From Arthrobacter sp. QXT-31 (lineage in GTDB: Bacteria; Actinomycetota; Actinomycetes; Actinomycetales; Micrococcaceae), in the NCBI RefSeq assembly GCF_001969265.1, contig NZ_CP019304.1, forward strand, positions 2,356,001-2,420,000: DNA of 64,000 bases, written 5' to 3'. Below the pieces are notes generated by a model. That model searched no databases. It was not told the origin of the DNA and saw nothing but the letters and a program-made list of their open reading frames with translations. Below are positions 13,180-21,513 of this stretch, piece after piece. The translations under genes were made by a program, and so were the position numbers. Each line of letters starts with the position of its first letter. Positions within the stretch are counted from its first letter, which is position 1.

Positions 13180-14976
13180 ATGACCATGCAGGAAACCGAG
13201 GAAGAGAGGGCCTACCGGGCCGGCAGGGAGTGGTTCAAGAATGCGGTGGTGTACCAGATCTATCCGCGCAGCTTCGCCGACTCGGACGGCGACGGCGTCG
13301 GCGACCTCCGCGGGATCATCGGGAAGCTGGACTACCTGCAAAAGCTGGGGGTCGACGTCGTCTGGCTGTCCCCGGTGTACCGCTCGCCGCAGGACGACAA
13401 CGGCTATGACATCAGCGACTACCGCGATATCGATCCCGTGTTCGGGGACCTGGCGGCCCTCGACGAACTGCTGGAGGGCCTGCACTCACGCGGCATGAAG
13501 CTGGTGATGGACCTCGTCGTGAACCACACCTCGGACGAACACCCGTGGTTCGTGGAATCCCGCTCCAGCAGGAACAACCCGAAGCGGGACTGGTACTGGT
13601 GGCGGCCGCCGCGCGGGGGTGCTGAAGCCGGAACCCCTGGCGCGGAACCCAACAACTGGGGCTCCGCCTTTTCCGGGCCTGCCTGGGAGTACGACGAAGC
13701 CACGGGGGAGTACTACCTGCACCTGTTCTCCAGAAAGCAGCCGGACCTGAATTGGGAAAACCCGGAGGTCCGGGCAGCCGTCTACGACATGATGAATTGG
13801 TGGCTTGACCGGGGCGTGGACGGCTTCCGGATGGATGTCATCAACTTCATCTCCAAGGAGCCGTCGCTGCCCGACGGCCCGAAGGCCGATGGCAAGCTTT
13901 ACGGCGACGGCGGCCCGCACTTCATCTGCGGACCGCGCATCCACGAGTTCCTGCAGGAGATGCACCAGGAAGTCTTTGCGGGGCGGGACAAGGACCTGCT
14001 GACCGTGGGCGAGATGCCGGGCGTCACCGTCGAGGATGCCGTCCTCTTCACTGACCCCGGCCGCCGCGAGGTGGACATGGTGTTCCAGTTCGAGCACGTG
14101 GCCCTCGACCAGGAGGGCGGCAACAAGTGGCGGCCCAAGAAGCTGCAGCTTACGGACCTGAAGAAGTCCCTGGGCCGCTGGCAGGAAGGGCTTGCCGGGC
14201 GCGGCTGGAACAGCCTCTACTGGGGAAACCACGACCAGGCCCGCGCCGTTTCCCGCTTCGGCGACGACGGGCAGTACCGGGAGGTGTCCGCGAAAATGCT
14301 GGCCGCCGTCCTGCACCTGCACCGCGGTACGCCCTATGTGTACCAGGGCGAGGAACTGGGCATGACCAACATGGCGTTCGGCGCCATCAGCGACTACCGC
14401 GATATCGAGGTCCTCAACCACCACCGCGAGGCCACCACCCACCTGGGCCACACCGACGCGGAGGTCCTGGCCGCCCTGGCACCGCTGAACCGGGACAACG
14501 CCCGGACGCCCGTGCAGTGGGATGCGAGCCGGCATGGCGGCTTCACCACCGGGGCGCCCTGGATCGCCGTGAACCCGAACGCGAACACCATCAACGCGGC
14601 GGCGCAGGTTGACGATCCCGGGTCAGTCTTCAGCTTCTACCGCAAGGTGATCGCCCTGCGGCATTCGGACCCGGTCGTCGCCTATGGGGATTTCAGCATG
14701 CTGCTGCCCGACGACGAACACATCTATGCGTTCAAGCGCTCACTCCCGGACGCTGAACTGCTGGTGCTGGCCAACTTTTCCGGGACCGGCCGGTCCGCAG
14801 CAGCCGACGGTGGTGCCTGGGCTGACGCCGGCGAATGGGGCGACGGCGGCGAATGGGCGACGGTCGAGCTCGTGCTGGGCAACTACCCGGCGGACGCCAA
14901 TACAGGGCAGGGCGGCACAGGCCGGCAGTTCGACCTGCGCCCCTGGGAGGTGAAGGTGTTCCGCCGCGACGTGTAG
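13180..14976 (+). CDS. GH13 alpha-glucosidase / oligo-1,6-glucosidase
   Basis: A 598-residue glycoside hydrolase family 13 enzyme. Conserved regions are 'DLVVNHTSDEHPWF' (region I), 'GVDGFRMDVINF' with nucleophile Asp219 (II), 'LTVGEMPG' with acid/base Glu278 (III), and 'YWGNHDQARAVSRFG' with Asp352 (IV). 'FADSDGDGVGDLRGI' is the calcium/structure loop of the oligo-1,6-glucosidase group, and Val-Ile-Asn-Phe after the nucleophile fits alpha-1,6 specificity. The start at 13180 follows AGGAGG at 8 bases; an in-frame upstream extension lacks this. It likely releases glucose from isomalto- or malto-oligosaccharides in the cytoplasm. It converges with the next gene, 10 bases apart. Confidence 0.9.
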   Translation: MTMQETEEERAYRAGREWFKNAVVYQIYPRSFADSDGDGVGDLRGIIGKLDYLQKLGVDVVWLSPVYRSPQDDNGYDISDYRDIDPVFGDLAALDELLEGLHSRGMKLVMDLVVNHTSDEHPWFVESRSSRNNPKRDWYWWRPPRGGAEAGTPGAEPNNWGSAFSGPAWEYDEATGEYYLHLFSRKQPDLNWENPEVRAAVYDMMNWWLDRGVDGFRMDVINFISKEPSLPDGPKADGKLYGDGGPHFICGPRIHEFLQEMHQEVFAGRDKDLLTVGEMPGVTVEDAVLFTDPGRREVDMVFQFEHVALDQEGGNKWRPKKLQLTDLKKSLGRWQEGLAGRGWNSLYWGNHDQARAVSRFGDDGQYREVSAKMLAAVLHLHRGTPYVYQGEELGMTNMAFGAISDYRDIEVLNHHREATTHLGHTDAEVLAALAPLNRDNARTPVQWDASRHGGFTTGAPWIAVNPNANTINAAAQVDDPGSVFSFYRKVIALRHSDPVVAYGDFSMLLPDDEHIYAFKRSLPDAELLVLANFSGTGRSAAADGGAWADAGEWGDGGEWATVELVLGNYPADANTGQGGTGRQFDLRPWEVKVFRRDV

Positions 14977-14986
14977 CGCAATGCTT

Positions 14987-16681
14987 CTAGGGTGCCAGCC
15001 GGTCACCCGGGCGGTGGACGCGGAACCAGCGGTAGCCGTACCGTCCCAGCTCAACAGTGAAACCGCCGTCGGCCTCCAGCTGAACGTTGCCGCCGTCGAA
15101 CAGATCCAGCAGGATGGCGTCCCGGTAAGCCCGGGGTGGAGCGTCGTCCGAGCCGATATTCGTGGCGACCTTGACCGGCGCCTCGCCGAAGTTGTGCAGC
15201 AGCACCAGGGTGCCCTCCGGCGAGCTGCAGCGGTGTGCGAAAACAGCCGGCTCCGGCTGCTCGAGGATTGCAAACTCGCCCCAGCCCAACTCGGGTGATT
15301 CGCGGTACCGCTGGATGAGCGTCGCTATGAAGTTCCACAGGGACTCCGGATCCCGCTTGGCGTCGGCTGCGTTGACCTTTTCGGGGCCGTACTCCCCGCG
15401 GGCCAGCGGGACCACCAGCTCGGACGCCTTGGCGCTGGAAAAGCCGCCGTTCTTCTCGCCGTTCCACTGCATCGGGGTGCGGACGGCGGCACGGCCCTTC
15501 TGCCGCAGGTCCTCGCCCATCCCGATCTCCTCGCCGTAGAAGAGCACCGGCGTTCCGGGCAGCGAGAACATCAGCGAGTACGCCATCCGGATCCGGTCGG
15601 CGTCGCCGTCCAGCATCGGGGGCAGCCGGCGCCGCAGTCCCCGCCCGTAGAGCTGCATGTTTTTGTCCGGCCCGAACGCGGCGAAAACCTCCTCCCGCTC
15701 GCCGTCGGTGAGCTTGTCCAGGGTGAGCTCGTCGTGGTTGCGGACGAACATGGCCCAGTGGTTGTCCGGATGCAACTGCGGCCGCGTCTTTAGCGTCTCG
15801 GCCAGCGGCCGTGCGTCCTGCCGTGCAAGCGAAAGGTAGATGTGCTGCATGGACATGAAATCGAACTGCATGTTCAGCTCGTTGCCCTCGGCGCCGCCGA
15901 AATACTCCAGCTGTTCCTTATAGGGCAGGTTCACCTCGCCCAGCAGTACCGCGCCGCCGTTGCGCCGGTTGACGAAGCTGCGCAGGGCGCCGAGGTAGTC
16001 GTGCGGATCGATGTTGGCAGCCTCGTCCTTGGGCGCGCCGCGGGTCTCCAGGAAAAATGGGACCGCATCCAGCCGGAACCCGTCCAGTCCCAGCTCCAGC
16101 CAAAGACCCATGGCCTTGGCGATCTCGTTGCGGACCTTGGGGTTGGTCACATTCAGATCCGGCTGGTGCTCCATGAACATGTGCAGGTACCACTCGTCGG
16201 TGGCATCGTCCTGGGTCCAGAGCGAGGCCTGTTCACCGGGAAAGATCACTTCCGAGGACGTGTCCGGTGGCGGGTCGCTCCGCCAGACGTAGTAGTCCCG
16301 GTAGGGGTTGTCTACGGATTTGCGTGACTCCAGGAACCAGGGGTGCTGGTTGGAGGTGTGGTTGACCACGAAGTCGGCGATCACCCGGATGCCCCGGTCC
16401 TTGGCAGTGCGGATGAACTCCACGAAGTCACCCAGCGTGCCCAGGCGGCGGTCGACGTCGAAGAAGTCCGTCACGTCATAACCGTCGTCCCGGTCCGGCG
16501 ACGGATAGAAGGGCATCAGCCAGATGCAGTTGACGCCCAGCGCCGCCAGGTAGTCCACCCGCTGGGTCAGGCCGGCGAAATCACCGGTGCCGTCGCCGTC
16601 GTGGTCAAAGAAGGTCTCGACGTCCAGGCAGTAGATGACGGCGGTCTTCCACCATAGATCCGATGTCTCAGCGATGTTCAT
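14987..16681 (-). CDS. GH13 trehalose synthase-like enzyme
   Basis: A 564-residue GH13 protein close to trehalose synthase (TreS, maltose to trehalose isomerisation). 'DYLAALGVNCIWLMPFYPSP', 'ADFVVNHTSNQHPWF', 'GLDGFRLDAVPFF', 'AVLLGEVNLP' and the TreS-type 'FVRNHDELTLDKLTDGER' are all present, so the three carboxylates are intact. There is no C-terminal maltokinase domain. The reading frame extends upstream to 16951, but the ATG at 16681 is chosen because it overlaps the preceding stop (ATGA, 16678-16681) and begins 'MNIAETSDLWWKTAVIYCLD', as in the family. It is coupled to a flavin-dependent oxidoreductase gene. Confidence 0.86.
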   Translation of the reverse strand: MNIAETSDLWWKTAVIYCLDVETFFDHDGDGTGDFAGLTQRVDYLAALGVNCIWLMPFYPSPDRDDGYDVTDFFDVDRRLGTLGDFVEFIRTAKDRGIRVIADFVVNHTSNQHPWFLESRKSVDNPYRDYYVWRSDPPPDTSSEVIFPGEQASLWTQDDATDEWYLHMFMEHQPDLNVTNPKVRNEIAKAMGLWLELGLDGFRLDAVPFFLETRGAPKDEAANIDPHDYLGALRSFVNRRNGGAVLLGEVNLPYKEQLEYFGGAEGNELNMQFDFMSMQHIYLSLARQDARPLAETLKTRPQLHPDNHWAMFVRNHDELTLDKLTDGEREEVFAAFGPDKNMQLYGRGLRRRLPPMLDGDADRIRMAYSLMFSLPGTPVLFYGEEIGMGEDLRQKGRAAVRTPMQWNGEKNGGFSSAKASELVVPLARGEYGPEKVNAADAKRDPESLWNFIATLIQRYRESPELGWGEFAILEQPEPAVFAHRCSSPEGTLVLLHNFGEAPVKVATNIGSDDAPPRAYRDAILLDLFDGGNVQLEADGGFTVELGRYGYRWFRVHRPGDRLAP

Positions 16682-17649
16682 GCCACGGGCACCTTCCGCA
16701 GCTGCGGCAGGACGCTCTGCGCAAACGCCTCGATGAACGGCGCCTGCTCCTGCCCCACGAAGTGGAGGTACAGCTCGTCGAAGCCGAGGTCCAGGTACTC
16801 GCCCAGCCATTCCACGTGGCGGTCCAGGCTGGCCGAAACGTTCACCGATTTCCTGACCTGGGCCTCCCCGACATCGGTGCTGACGCCGTCGAAGTGCGCT
16901 GCCGTCGGCAGGTCCCAGGGGATGGGTGGGGCGAAGACATTCGAACGCCACTGGTCCATTGCAATGGCGACGGCGTCCTCCTCCCGGGGAGCCCAGGACA
17001 GGTGGATCTGCAGCACGGCTTTCCCCTTGCCGCCCGCGTCCCGGTAGGCCGCGAGCATTTCCGCTAGCTTGTCGGCCGGCTGGTTCACCGTCACCAGGCC
17101 GTCAGCCCAGCCGGCGGCCCGGCGGGCGGTGTCCACGCTGATGGCCGGTGCGATCAGGGACGGCGGGGGCGAGGGAAGATCCCAGATCCGCGCCTGCTCC
17201 ACGGTGACCAGGCCATGGTGCGTCACCTCCTCGCCGGCGTGCAGCCGGCGGATGACGTCCACACATTCCTCCAGCCGTTGCTGCCGGGTTTCCTTCAGCG
17301 GCCAGGGGTCGCCCGTGACGTGCTCGTTCATGTTCTCGCCGCTGCCCGGCGCCATCCAGAAGCGGCCGGGAAACATGGATGCCAGCGTGGCCGACGCGTG
17401 CGCGATGATGGCAGGGTGGTACCGCTGTCCCGGCGCGGTGACCACGCCGAAGCGGAGGCTGGTGCTGGCGAGGGCGGCCCCGAGCCATGACCATGCGAAA
17501 CCGGAGTGTCCCTGCCGTGCAGACCACGGTTCGATATGGTCCGAGCACATGGCGGCGTCGAAGCCCGCCTCCTCGGCGAGCCGCACGTCCTTCAGGAGTT
17601 GGCCCGGACTGATCTGTTCATGCGATGCGTGAAAACCGATAGCTGCCAT
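16678..17649 (-). CDS. LLM-fold flavin-dependent oxidoreductase associated with trehalose synthase-like genes
   Basis: A 323-residue luciferase-like TIM-barrel protein. Visible blocks are 'IGFHASHEQISPGQLLKDVR', 'EEAGFDAAMCSDHIEPWS', 'FGVVTAPGQRYHPAIIAHA' and 'RFWMAPGSGENMNEHV'. This matches the group described as probable non-F420 flavinoid oxidoreductases (TIGR03885-like), recalled from memory. Its stop overlaps the start of the trehalose synthase-like gene, so the two are translated together. The substrate is unknown; the coupling with a GH13 enzyme suggests a sugar or osmolyte context. Confidence 0.82.
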   Translation of the reverse strand: MAAIGFHASHEQISPGQLLKDVRLAEEAGFDAAMCSDHIEPWSARQGHSGFAWSWLGAALASTSLRFGVVTAPGQRYHPAIIAHASATLASMFPGRFWMAPGSGENMNEHVTGDPWPLKETRQQRLEECVDVIRRLHAGEEVTHHGLVTVEQARIWDLPSPPPSLIAPAISVDTARRAAGWADGLVTVNQPADKLAEMLAAYRDAGGKGKAVLQIHLSWAPREEDAVAIAMDQWRSNVFAPPIPWDLPTAAHFDGVSTDVGEAQVRKSVNVSASLDRHVEWLGEYLDLGFDELYLHFVGQEQAPFIEAFAQSVLPQLRKVPVA

Positions 17650-17726
17650 CCCTCATGTCTACCGGCGGGGTGCAGGTCGTGTCGAGGGGGTGGCGTCCGG
17701 ACGGGTGCCGGGCAAGAATGGGGCCT

Positions 17727-18794
17727 ATGCAGCTGCCGGTCATGCCCCCTGTCGCCCCCATGCTGGCCAAATCGGTCGGCGCCATCCCTGAAGGCCGCCT
17801 GAGTTACGAGCCGAAGTGGGACGGATTCCGCTCCATCATCTTCCGTGACGGCGACGACGTGGAGATCGGCAGCCGTAACGAGAAGCCGATGACGCGCTAC
17901 TTCCCGGAGCTTGTGGAGGCGCTGAAAGCCAACCTGCCGCCGAAGTGCGTGATCGACGGGGAGATCGTCCTGGTGGGTGCTTCCGGGGACCGGCTGGACT
18001 TTGACGCCCTGCAGCAGCGGATCCACCCGGCGGCCAGCAGGGTCAAGCTGCTCTCCGAACAGACGCCGGCCAAGTTCGTGGCGTTCGACCTGCTGGCGCT
18101 CGGCGACGAGGACTTCAGCGGCCGTCCCTTTGCCGAACGGCGCGCGGCCCTGGAGAAGGCCTTCGCCGCCGCCAGCGCCCCGGTCCACCTGACTGCTGCC
18201 ACCCAGGACCCGGAACTGGCCGGAAAGTGGTTCCACCAGTTCGAGGGCGCCGGCCTGGACGGGATCGTGGCCAAGCCGCTGGACGGGCCGTACCAGCCGG
18301 ACAAGCGGGTGATGTTCAAGATCAAGCACGAGCGGACCGCAGACTGCGTGCTGGCCGGCTACCGCGTGCACAAGAGCGGCCCCGACGCCATCGGGTCGCT
18401 GCTGCTGGGCCTCTACAAACCGGACGGGGAACTTGCCAGCGTCGGCGTCGTGGGCGCCTTTCCGATGAAGCGGCGCAGGGAGCTTTTCGAGGAACTCCAG
18501 CCCCTGGTGACCGGCTTCGATGAGCACCCCTGGGCGTGGGCCAAGCAGGAGGAGGGGGCCCGGACACCCCGCAACGCGGAGGGCAGCCGGTGGAGTGCGG
18601 GCAAGGACCTGTCCTTCACGCCGCTGCGGCCGGAACGGGTGCTGGAAGTGAAATACGACCACATGGAGGGCGAACGGTTCCGCCACACAGCGCAGTTCGT
18701 GCGCTGGCGGACCGACCGGGACCCGGAGTCCTGCACTTACGAACAGCTCGAGGAGCCGGTGAAGTTCGACCTCGCCGAGGTGCTCGCCACCTAG
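17727..18794 (+). CDS. ATP-dependent DNA ligase (LigC type)
   Basis: A 355-residue ATP-dependent ligase. The adenylated lysine is Lys30 in 'EPKWDGFRSI' (motif I, K-x-D-G). 'CVIDGEIV' is motif III/IIIa, 'FVAFDLLALG' follows, 'GLDGIVAKPL' is motif IV and 'VMFKIKHERTADCVLAGYR' motif V. A C-terminal OB domain follows, ending around 'RFRHTAQFVRWRTDRDPES' (motif VI-like). The length fits stand-alone LigC, the minor ligase of actinobacteria used in repair or NHEJ-like gap filling. Start at 17727 (MQLPVMPP) is typical of LigC; an ATG 9 bases earlier is possible. No Ku or primase gene is adjacent. Confidence 0.9.
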   Translation: MQLPVMPPVAPMLAKSVGAIPEGRLSYEPKWDGFRSIIFRDGDDVEIGSRNEKPMTRYFPELVEALKANLPPKCVIDGEIVLVGASGDRLDFDALQQRIHPAASRVKLLSEQTPAKFVAFDLLALGDEDFSGRPFAERRAALEKAFAAASAPVHLTAATQDPELAGKWFHQFEGAGLDGIVAKPLDGPYQPDKRVMFKIKHERTADCVLAGYRVHKSGPDAIGSLLLGLYKPDGELASVGVVGAFPMKRRRELFEELQPLVTGFDEHPWAWAKQEEGARTPRNAEGSRWSAGKDLSFTPLRPERVLEVKYDHMEGERFRHTAQFVRWRTDRDPESCTYEQLEEPVKFDLAEVLAT

Positions 18795-18805
18795 CCCCAC
18801 GAAAA

Positions 18806-18835
18806 GGCGGCCCGCCCCGGGAGGGGAGGGCCGCC
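18806..18835 (+). terminator. hairpin downstream of the DNA ligase gene
   Basis: GGCGGCCC (18806-18813) pairs with GGGCCGCC (18828-18835), 11 bases after the ligase stop. There is no T-tract after it. Probably part of the terminator region between two convergent genes. Confidence 0.5.
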
Positions 18836-18878
18836 GTCGTGACCTTCTTTGAAACCGAACCTGCCCAAAACGGTGCGA

Positions 18879-18928
18879 CCCGTCGTGTCGTGGCCCGGCT
18901 TGGGGGCCAAACCGGGTCACGACGGCGG
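18879..18928. repeat. intergenic palindrome between convergent genes
   Basis: CCGTCGTG (18880-18887) is the reverse complement of CACGACGG (18918-18925), and inner TGGCCCGG/CCGGG segments extend the fold. It lies between the ligase and MFS stop codons. Either a bidirectional terminator or a REP-like element. Confidence 0.45.
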
Positions 18929-18944
18929 GCCGCACCTTGGGCGG

Positions 18945-20264
18945 CTACTTCAGCCCAAGCTCCTTGGTGGGAACCTTGAAGGTCTCCTTCGCCGTCAGGG
19001 CCGAGATGGCGGCGACGCCGCAGATGACCGCGGTGAAGATGCTGATCTGCACCCAGCCGCCGGGCTTGATGCCGCCCATGGCCGCCACGATGGCCGGCGC
19101 GAAGCCGGCCATCAGGAAGCCGAGCTGGGTGCCGATGGCCAGGCCGGAGAACCGGACCCTGGTGCTGAACATCTCCGCGTAGAAGGAAGGCCAGACGGCG
19201 TTCGCGGCCGCATAGCCGCAGGAGAAGAACGCGATCGCGGCCACGAACATCAGCAGCACATTGCCGGCTTCGAGGCTGAGCAGGAACAGCGGGGTCAGGA
19301 CCGCGCTGGACAGGGCACCGTAGATGAAAACCGGCTTCCGGCCGATGCGGTCGGCCAGCTTGCCGAACAGCGGCTGGGTGGCCAGGGCCACGAGGTTGGC
19401 ACCCACCACGAGCCAAAGAGTGATGGTGCCGTCCACGCCGGCAACGGTCTTGGCGTAGCTGATGGCGAGGGTGCCGAACACGGTGGAGACGGCGGCGATG
19501 AAGGCGCAGCAAATGACGCGGAGGACGTCGCGCCAATGGGCCGTCAGCAGGTCGGCGACGGGCAGCTTGGCGATCTGGGCGGACTTCTGGGCCGCTTCGA
19601 AGGCCGGCGGCTCGTGAAGAGTGCGGCGGATGAAGAAGGCGATCACAACAACCACTGCGCTGAGCCAGAAGGGGATCCGCCAGCCGATGCCGTACTTGAT
19701 CTCGTCCGGCAGCGCGAGCACCGGAATGAAGACGAGCGCCGCCAGGATCTGGCCGCCCTGGGTGCCGGTGAGGGTCCACGAGGTGAAGAAGGAGCGCTGG
19801 TTGTCCGGCGCGTGCTCCAGGGTCATGGAGGAAGCGCCGGCCTGTTCGCCGGCCGCGGAGAGGCCCTGGCAGAGGCGGGCAAGCACCAGCAGGCCCGGAG
19901 CCCACCAGCCGACGGTGTTGAAGTCCGGCAGGCAGCCGATCAGGAAGGTGGAGGCGCCCATGAGGATCAGGGTGAACATGAGGACCTTGCGCCGGCCCAC
20001 CCGGTCACCGTAGTGGCCCAGGACAACGGCACCGACGGGCCGTGCGACGTAGGCAAAACCAAATGTCGCAAAGGACATGATGGCGGCGTTCGCGTCGGCA
20101 TTCGGGAAGAACACATGCGGGAAGATCAGTGCGGCCGCCGAACCGAAGATAAAGAAGTCGTAGTACTCGACGGCGCTGCCGAGGAAGCTGGCAAGGGCTG
20201 CTTTTTTCGGTGTCCCGGCCGGGGCGGCGGTGCCCGGCGTGGTGGACGGAATGGTCTGGCTCAT
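18945..20264 (-). CDS. MHS-family MFS transporter beside the quinate/protocatechuate operon
   Basis: A 439-residue metabolite:H+ symporter. The family signature 'GSAVEYYDFFIFGSAAALIF' is in segment 1, 'GHYGDRVGRRKVL' is motif A, and 'GKLADRIGRKPVFI' is the second-half copy. It starts at ATG 20264 with AAGGA upstream; a longer frame upstream is not supported. It diverges from an IclR gene that precedes the aroE-qsuB-pca operon, so import of quinate, shikimate, dehydroshikimate or protocatechuate is likely. The last residues lie only 20 bases from the palindrome downstream. Confidence 0.85.
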   Translation of the reverse strand: MSQTIPSTTPGTAAPAGTPKKAALASFLGSAVEYYDFFIFGSAAALIFPHVFFPNADANAAIMSFATFGFAYVARPVGAVVLGHYGDRVGRRKVLMFTLILMGASTFLIGCLPDFNTVGWWAPGLLVLARLCQGLSAAGEQAGASSMTLEHAPDNQRSFFTSWTLTGTQGGQILAALVFIPVLALPDEIKYGIGWRIPFWLSAVVVVIAFFIRRTLHEPPAFEAAQKSAQIAKLPVADLLTAHWRDVLRVICCAFIAAVSTVFGTLAISYAKTVAGVDGTITLWLVVGANLVALATQPLFGKLADRIGRKPVFIYGALSSAVLTPLFLLSLEAGNVLLMFVAAIAFFSCGYAAANAVWPSFYAEMFSTRVRFSGLAIGTQLGFLMAGFAPAIVAAMGGIKPGGWVQISIFTAVICGVAAISALTAKETFKVPTKELGLK

Positions 20265-20405
20265 GGTGTTCCTTCGGGGGGACGACATTGTCGCGGGACA
20301 GATCGGGGAGTCGCTGCCGCTGTCCTTTGTTGGGGGGCGGTGGAGGTCCTTGGAGAGATCCGGGCTGAGTAGCCGCATGGTGGGAGCTAGTTGTGCGATA
20401 CAGAA

Positions 20406-20435
20406 ACTATGGCTGTGAGGGCAGTCACCTGTCAA
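20406..20435 (-). promoter_or_regulatory. probable promoter of the MHS transporter gene
   Basis: On the minus strand TTGACA (20435-20430) is followed after 18 bases by CATAGT (20411-20406). It stands between the divergent transporter and IclR genes. Confidence 0.45.
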
Positions 20436-20487
20436 GAAAGTTATTCACCATCTAGAAATAGCTCTCACATTGTGGCAACATCGGGTT

Positions 20488-21369
20488 ATGAGTGTGAAGC
20501 AAGCCACAGGCGGTTCCGCCGCAAATATCCCTATTGATGCAGACGCCCCGATCGACGCAGATACCCCGATCGACGCAGATGCCCCGGCCGGGGCGGTAAA
20601 GCCCGCGAAGGGCGAGTCCCGCACGGACATGGTGGGCAAGGCGCTGGGCCTGCTGGTGCTGCTGGGGGACGAGCCCCGCGGGGCCAGCGCGGCGGAGATT
20701 TCCCGCCGCGCGGACCTTCCGTTCAGCACCACCTACCGGCTTCTGGGCTCGCTCACCCGCGACGGATTCGTGGACTACGAGCCGGATGGCCGCCGCTACC
20801 ACCTCGGCCTGCGCATCTTCCAGCTGGGCCAGGCGGTCTCCAACCACCACGGTTTTGCCGGCACCGCACTGCCCATCCTGCGACGCGTCACCGAGCAGAC
20901 AGGGGAGGCCACCATCCTTTCCGTCCGCGACGGCATCCACCACCTCACGGTGAACAAGGTGGACGGCCCGCAGACCTTCCGGGTCACCAGCGATCCCGGA
21001 TTTCTCGGCGCGCTGCACACCACCTCGGTCGGCAAGGCACTCGTCGCCTTCGCGGAGGACGAAGACCGCGAGCGGCTGCTCGAGGAGCTCCCGCTGGAGC
21101 CGCTGACCAGCCTCTCCATCACCGACAGGGATGCGTTCCGCGCCGAAATCGAGAAGGTCCGGCGGCAGGGGTATGCCGTCATGGACGAGGAGAATGAGCT
21201 CGGCATGCGCGCCGTGGCCGTGCCTGTCTTTAACTCCCAAGGCGCCGCCTTCGCCTCCCTGGCCACTGCCGTTCCCGTGTTCCGGCTCAGCATGGAGGCC
21301 CTGGTGGCGCTGGTGCCCCTGCTGCAGGCGGCTGCGGCCGAGCTGTCCGCCCGGCTGCCGCAGCGATAA
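20488..21369 (+). CDS. IclR-family regulator, probably of quinate/shikimate uptake and degradation
   Basis: A 293-residue IclR regulator. The helix-turn-helix is in 'GASAAEISRRADLPFSTTYR' and the effector domain carries 'GALHTTSVGKALVAFAE' and 'GYAVMDEENELGMRAVAVPV'. The N terminus contains three copies of a PIDAD-A/T hexapeptide (about residues 15-32), encoded by an 18-bp direct repeat at roughly 20530-20585; such tails are not conserved in IclR proteins. The ATG at 20488 is preferred over an in-frame GTG at 20470. It lies between the MHS transporter and the aroE-qsuB-pca operon and likely controls both. Confidence 0.88.
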   Translation: MSVKQATGGSAANIPIDADAPIDADTPIDADAPAGAVKPAKGESRTDMVGKALGLLVLLGDEPRGASAAEISRRADLPFSTTYRLLGSLTRDGFVDYEPDGRRYHLGLRIFQLGQAVSNHHGFAGTALPILRRVTEQTGEATILSVRDGIHHLTVNKVDGPQTFRVTSDPGFLGALHTTSVGKALVAFAEDEDRERLLEELPLEPLTSLSITDRDAFRAEIEKVRRQGYAVMDEENELGMRAVAVPVFNSQGAAFASLATAVPVFRLSMEALVALVPLLQAAAAELSARLPQR

Positions 21370-21390
21370 ATGCTATGCCGGCCTCCGTTT

Positions 21391-21424
21391 GTTCGTATGT
21401 AGAACACTAGTGCAATATATGAAC
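21391..21424 (+). promoter_or_regulatory. candidate IclR operator upstream of the aroE-qsuB-pca operon
   Basis: GTTCG (21391-21395), five bases, AGAAC (21401-21405) form an imperfect palindrome. A further TGAAC lies at 21420-21424, one base out of the 10-bp register. It is in the 144-base gap before aroE. Probable target of the IclR protein at 20488, though weaker than the sites at 8851-12586. Confidence 0.4.
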
Positions 21425-21513
21425 TTTTGCTGTACCGTTATTTCCATCACCCGGTCCGACCGCGCATCACGCGCCAATAATGGCCGGGTGCCTCTGCCGA
21501 AGGAGCCGCCCGC

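Noticed and set aside
18849..20372. 507-residue open frame on the plus strand
   Set aside because: Antisense of the MHS transporter; composition (Gly/Glu/Asp/Arg-rich) is typical of a shadow frame in high-GC DNA.
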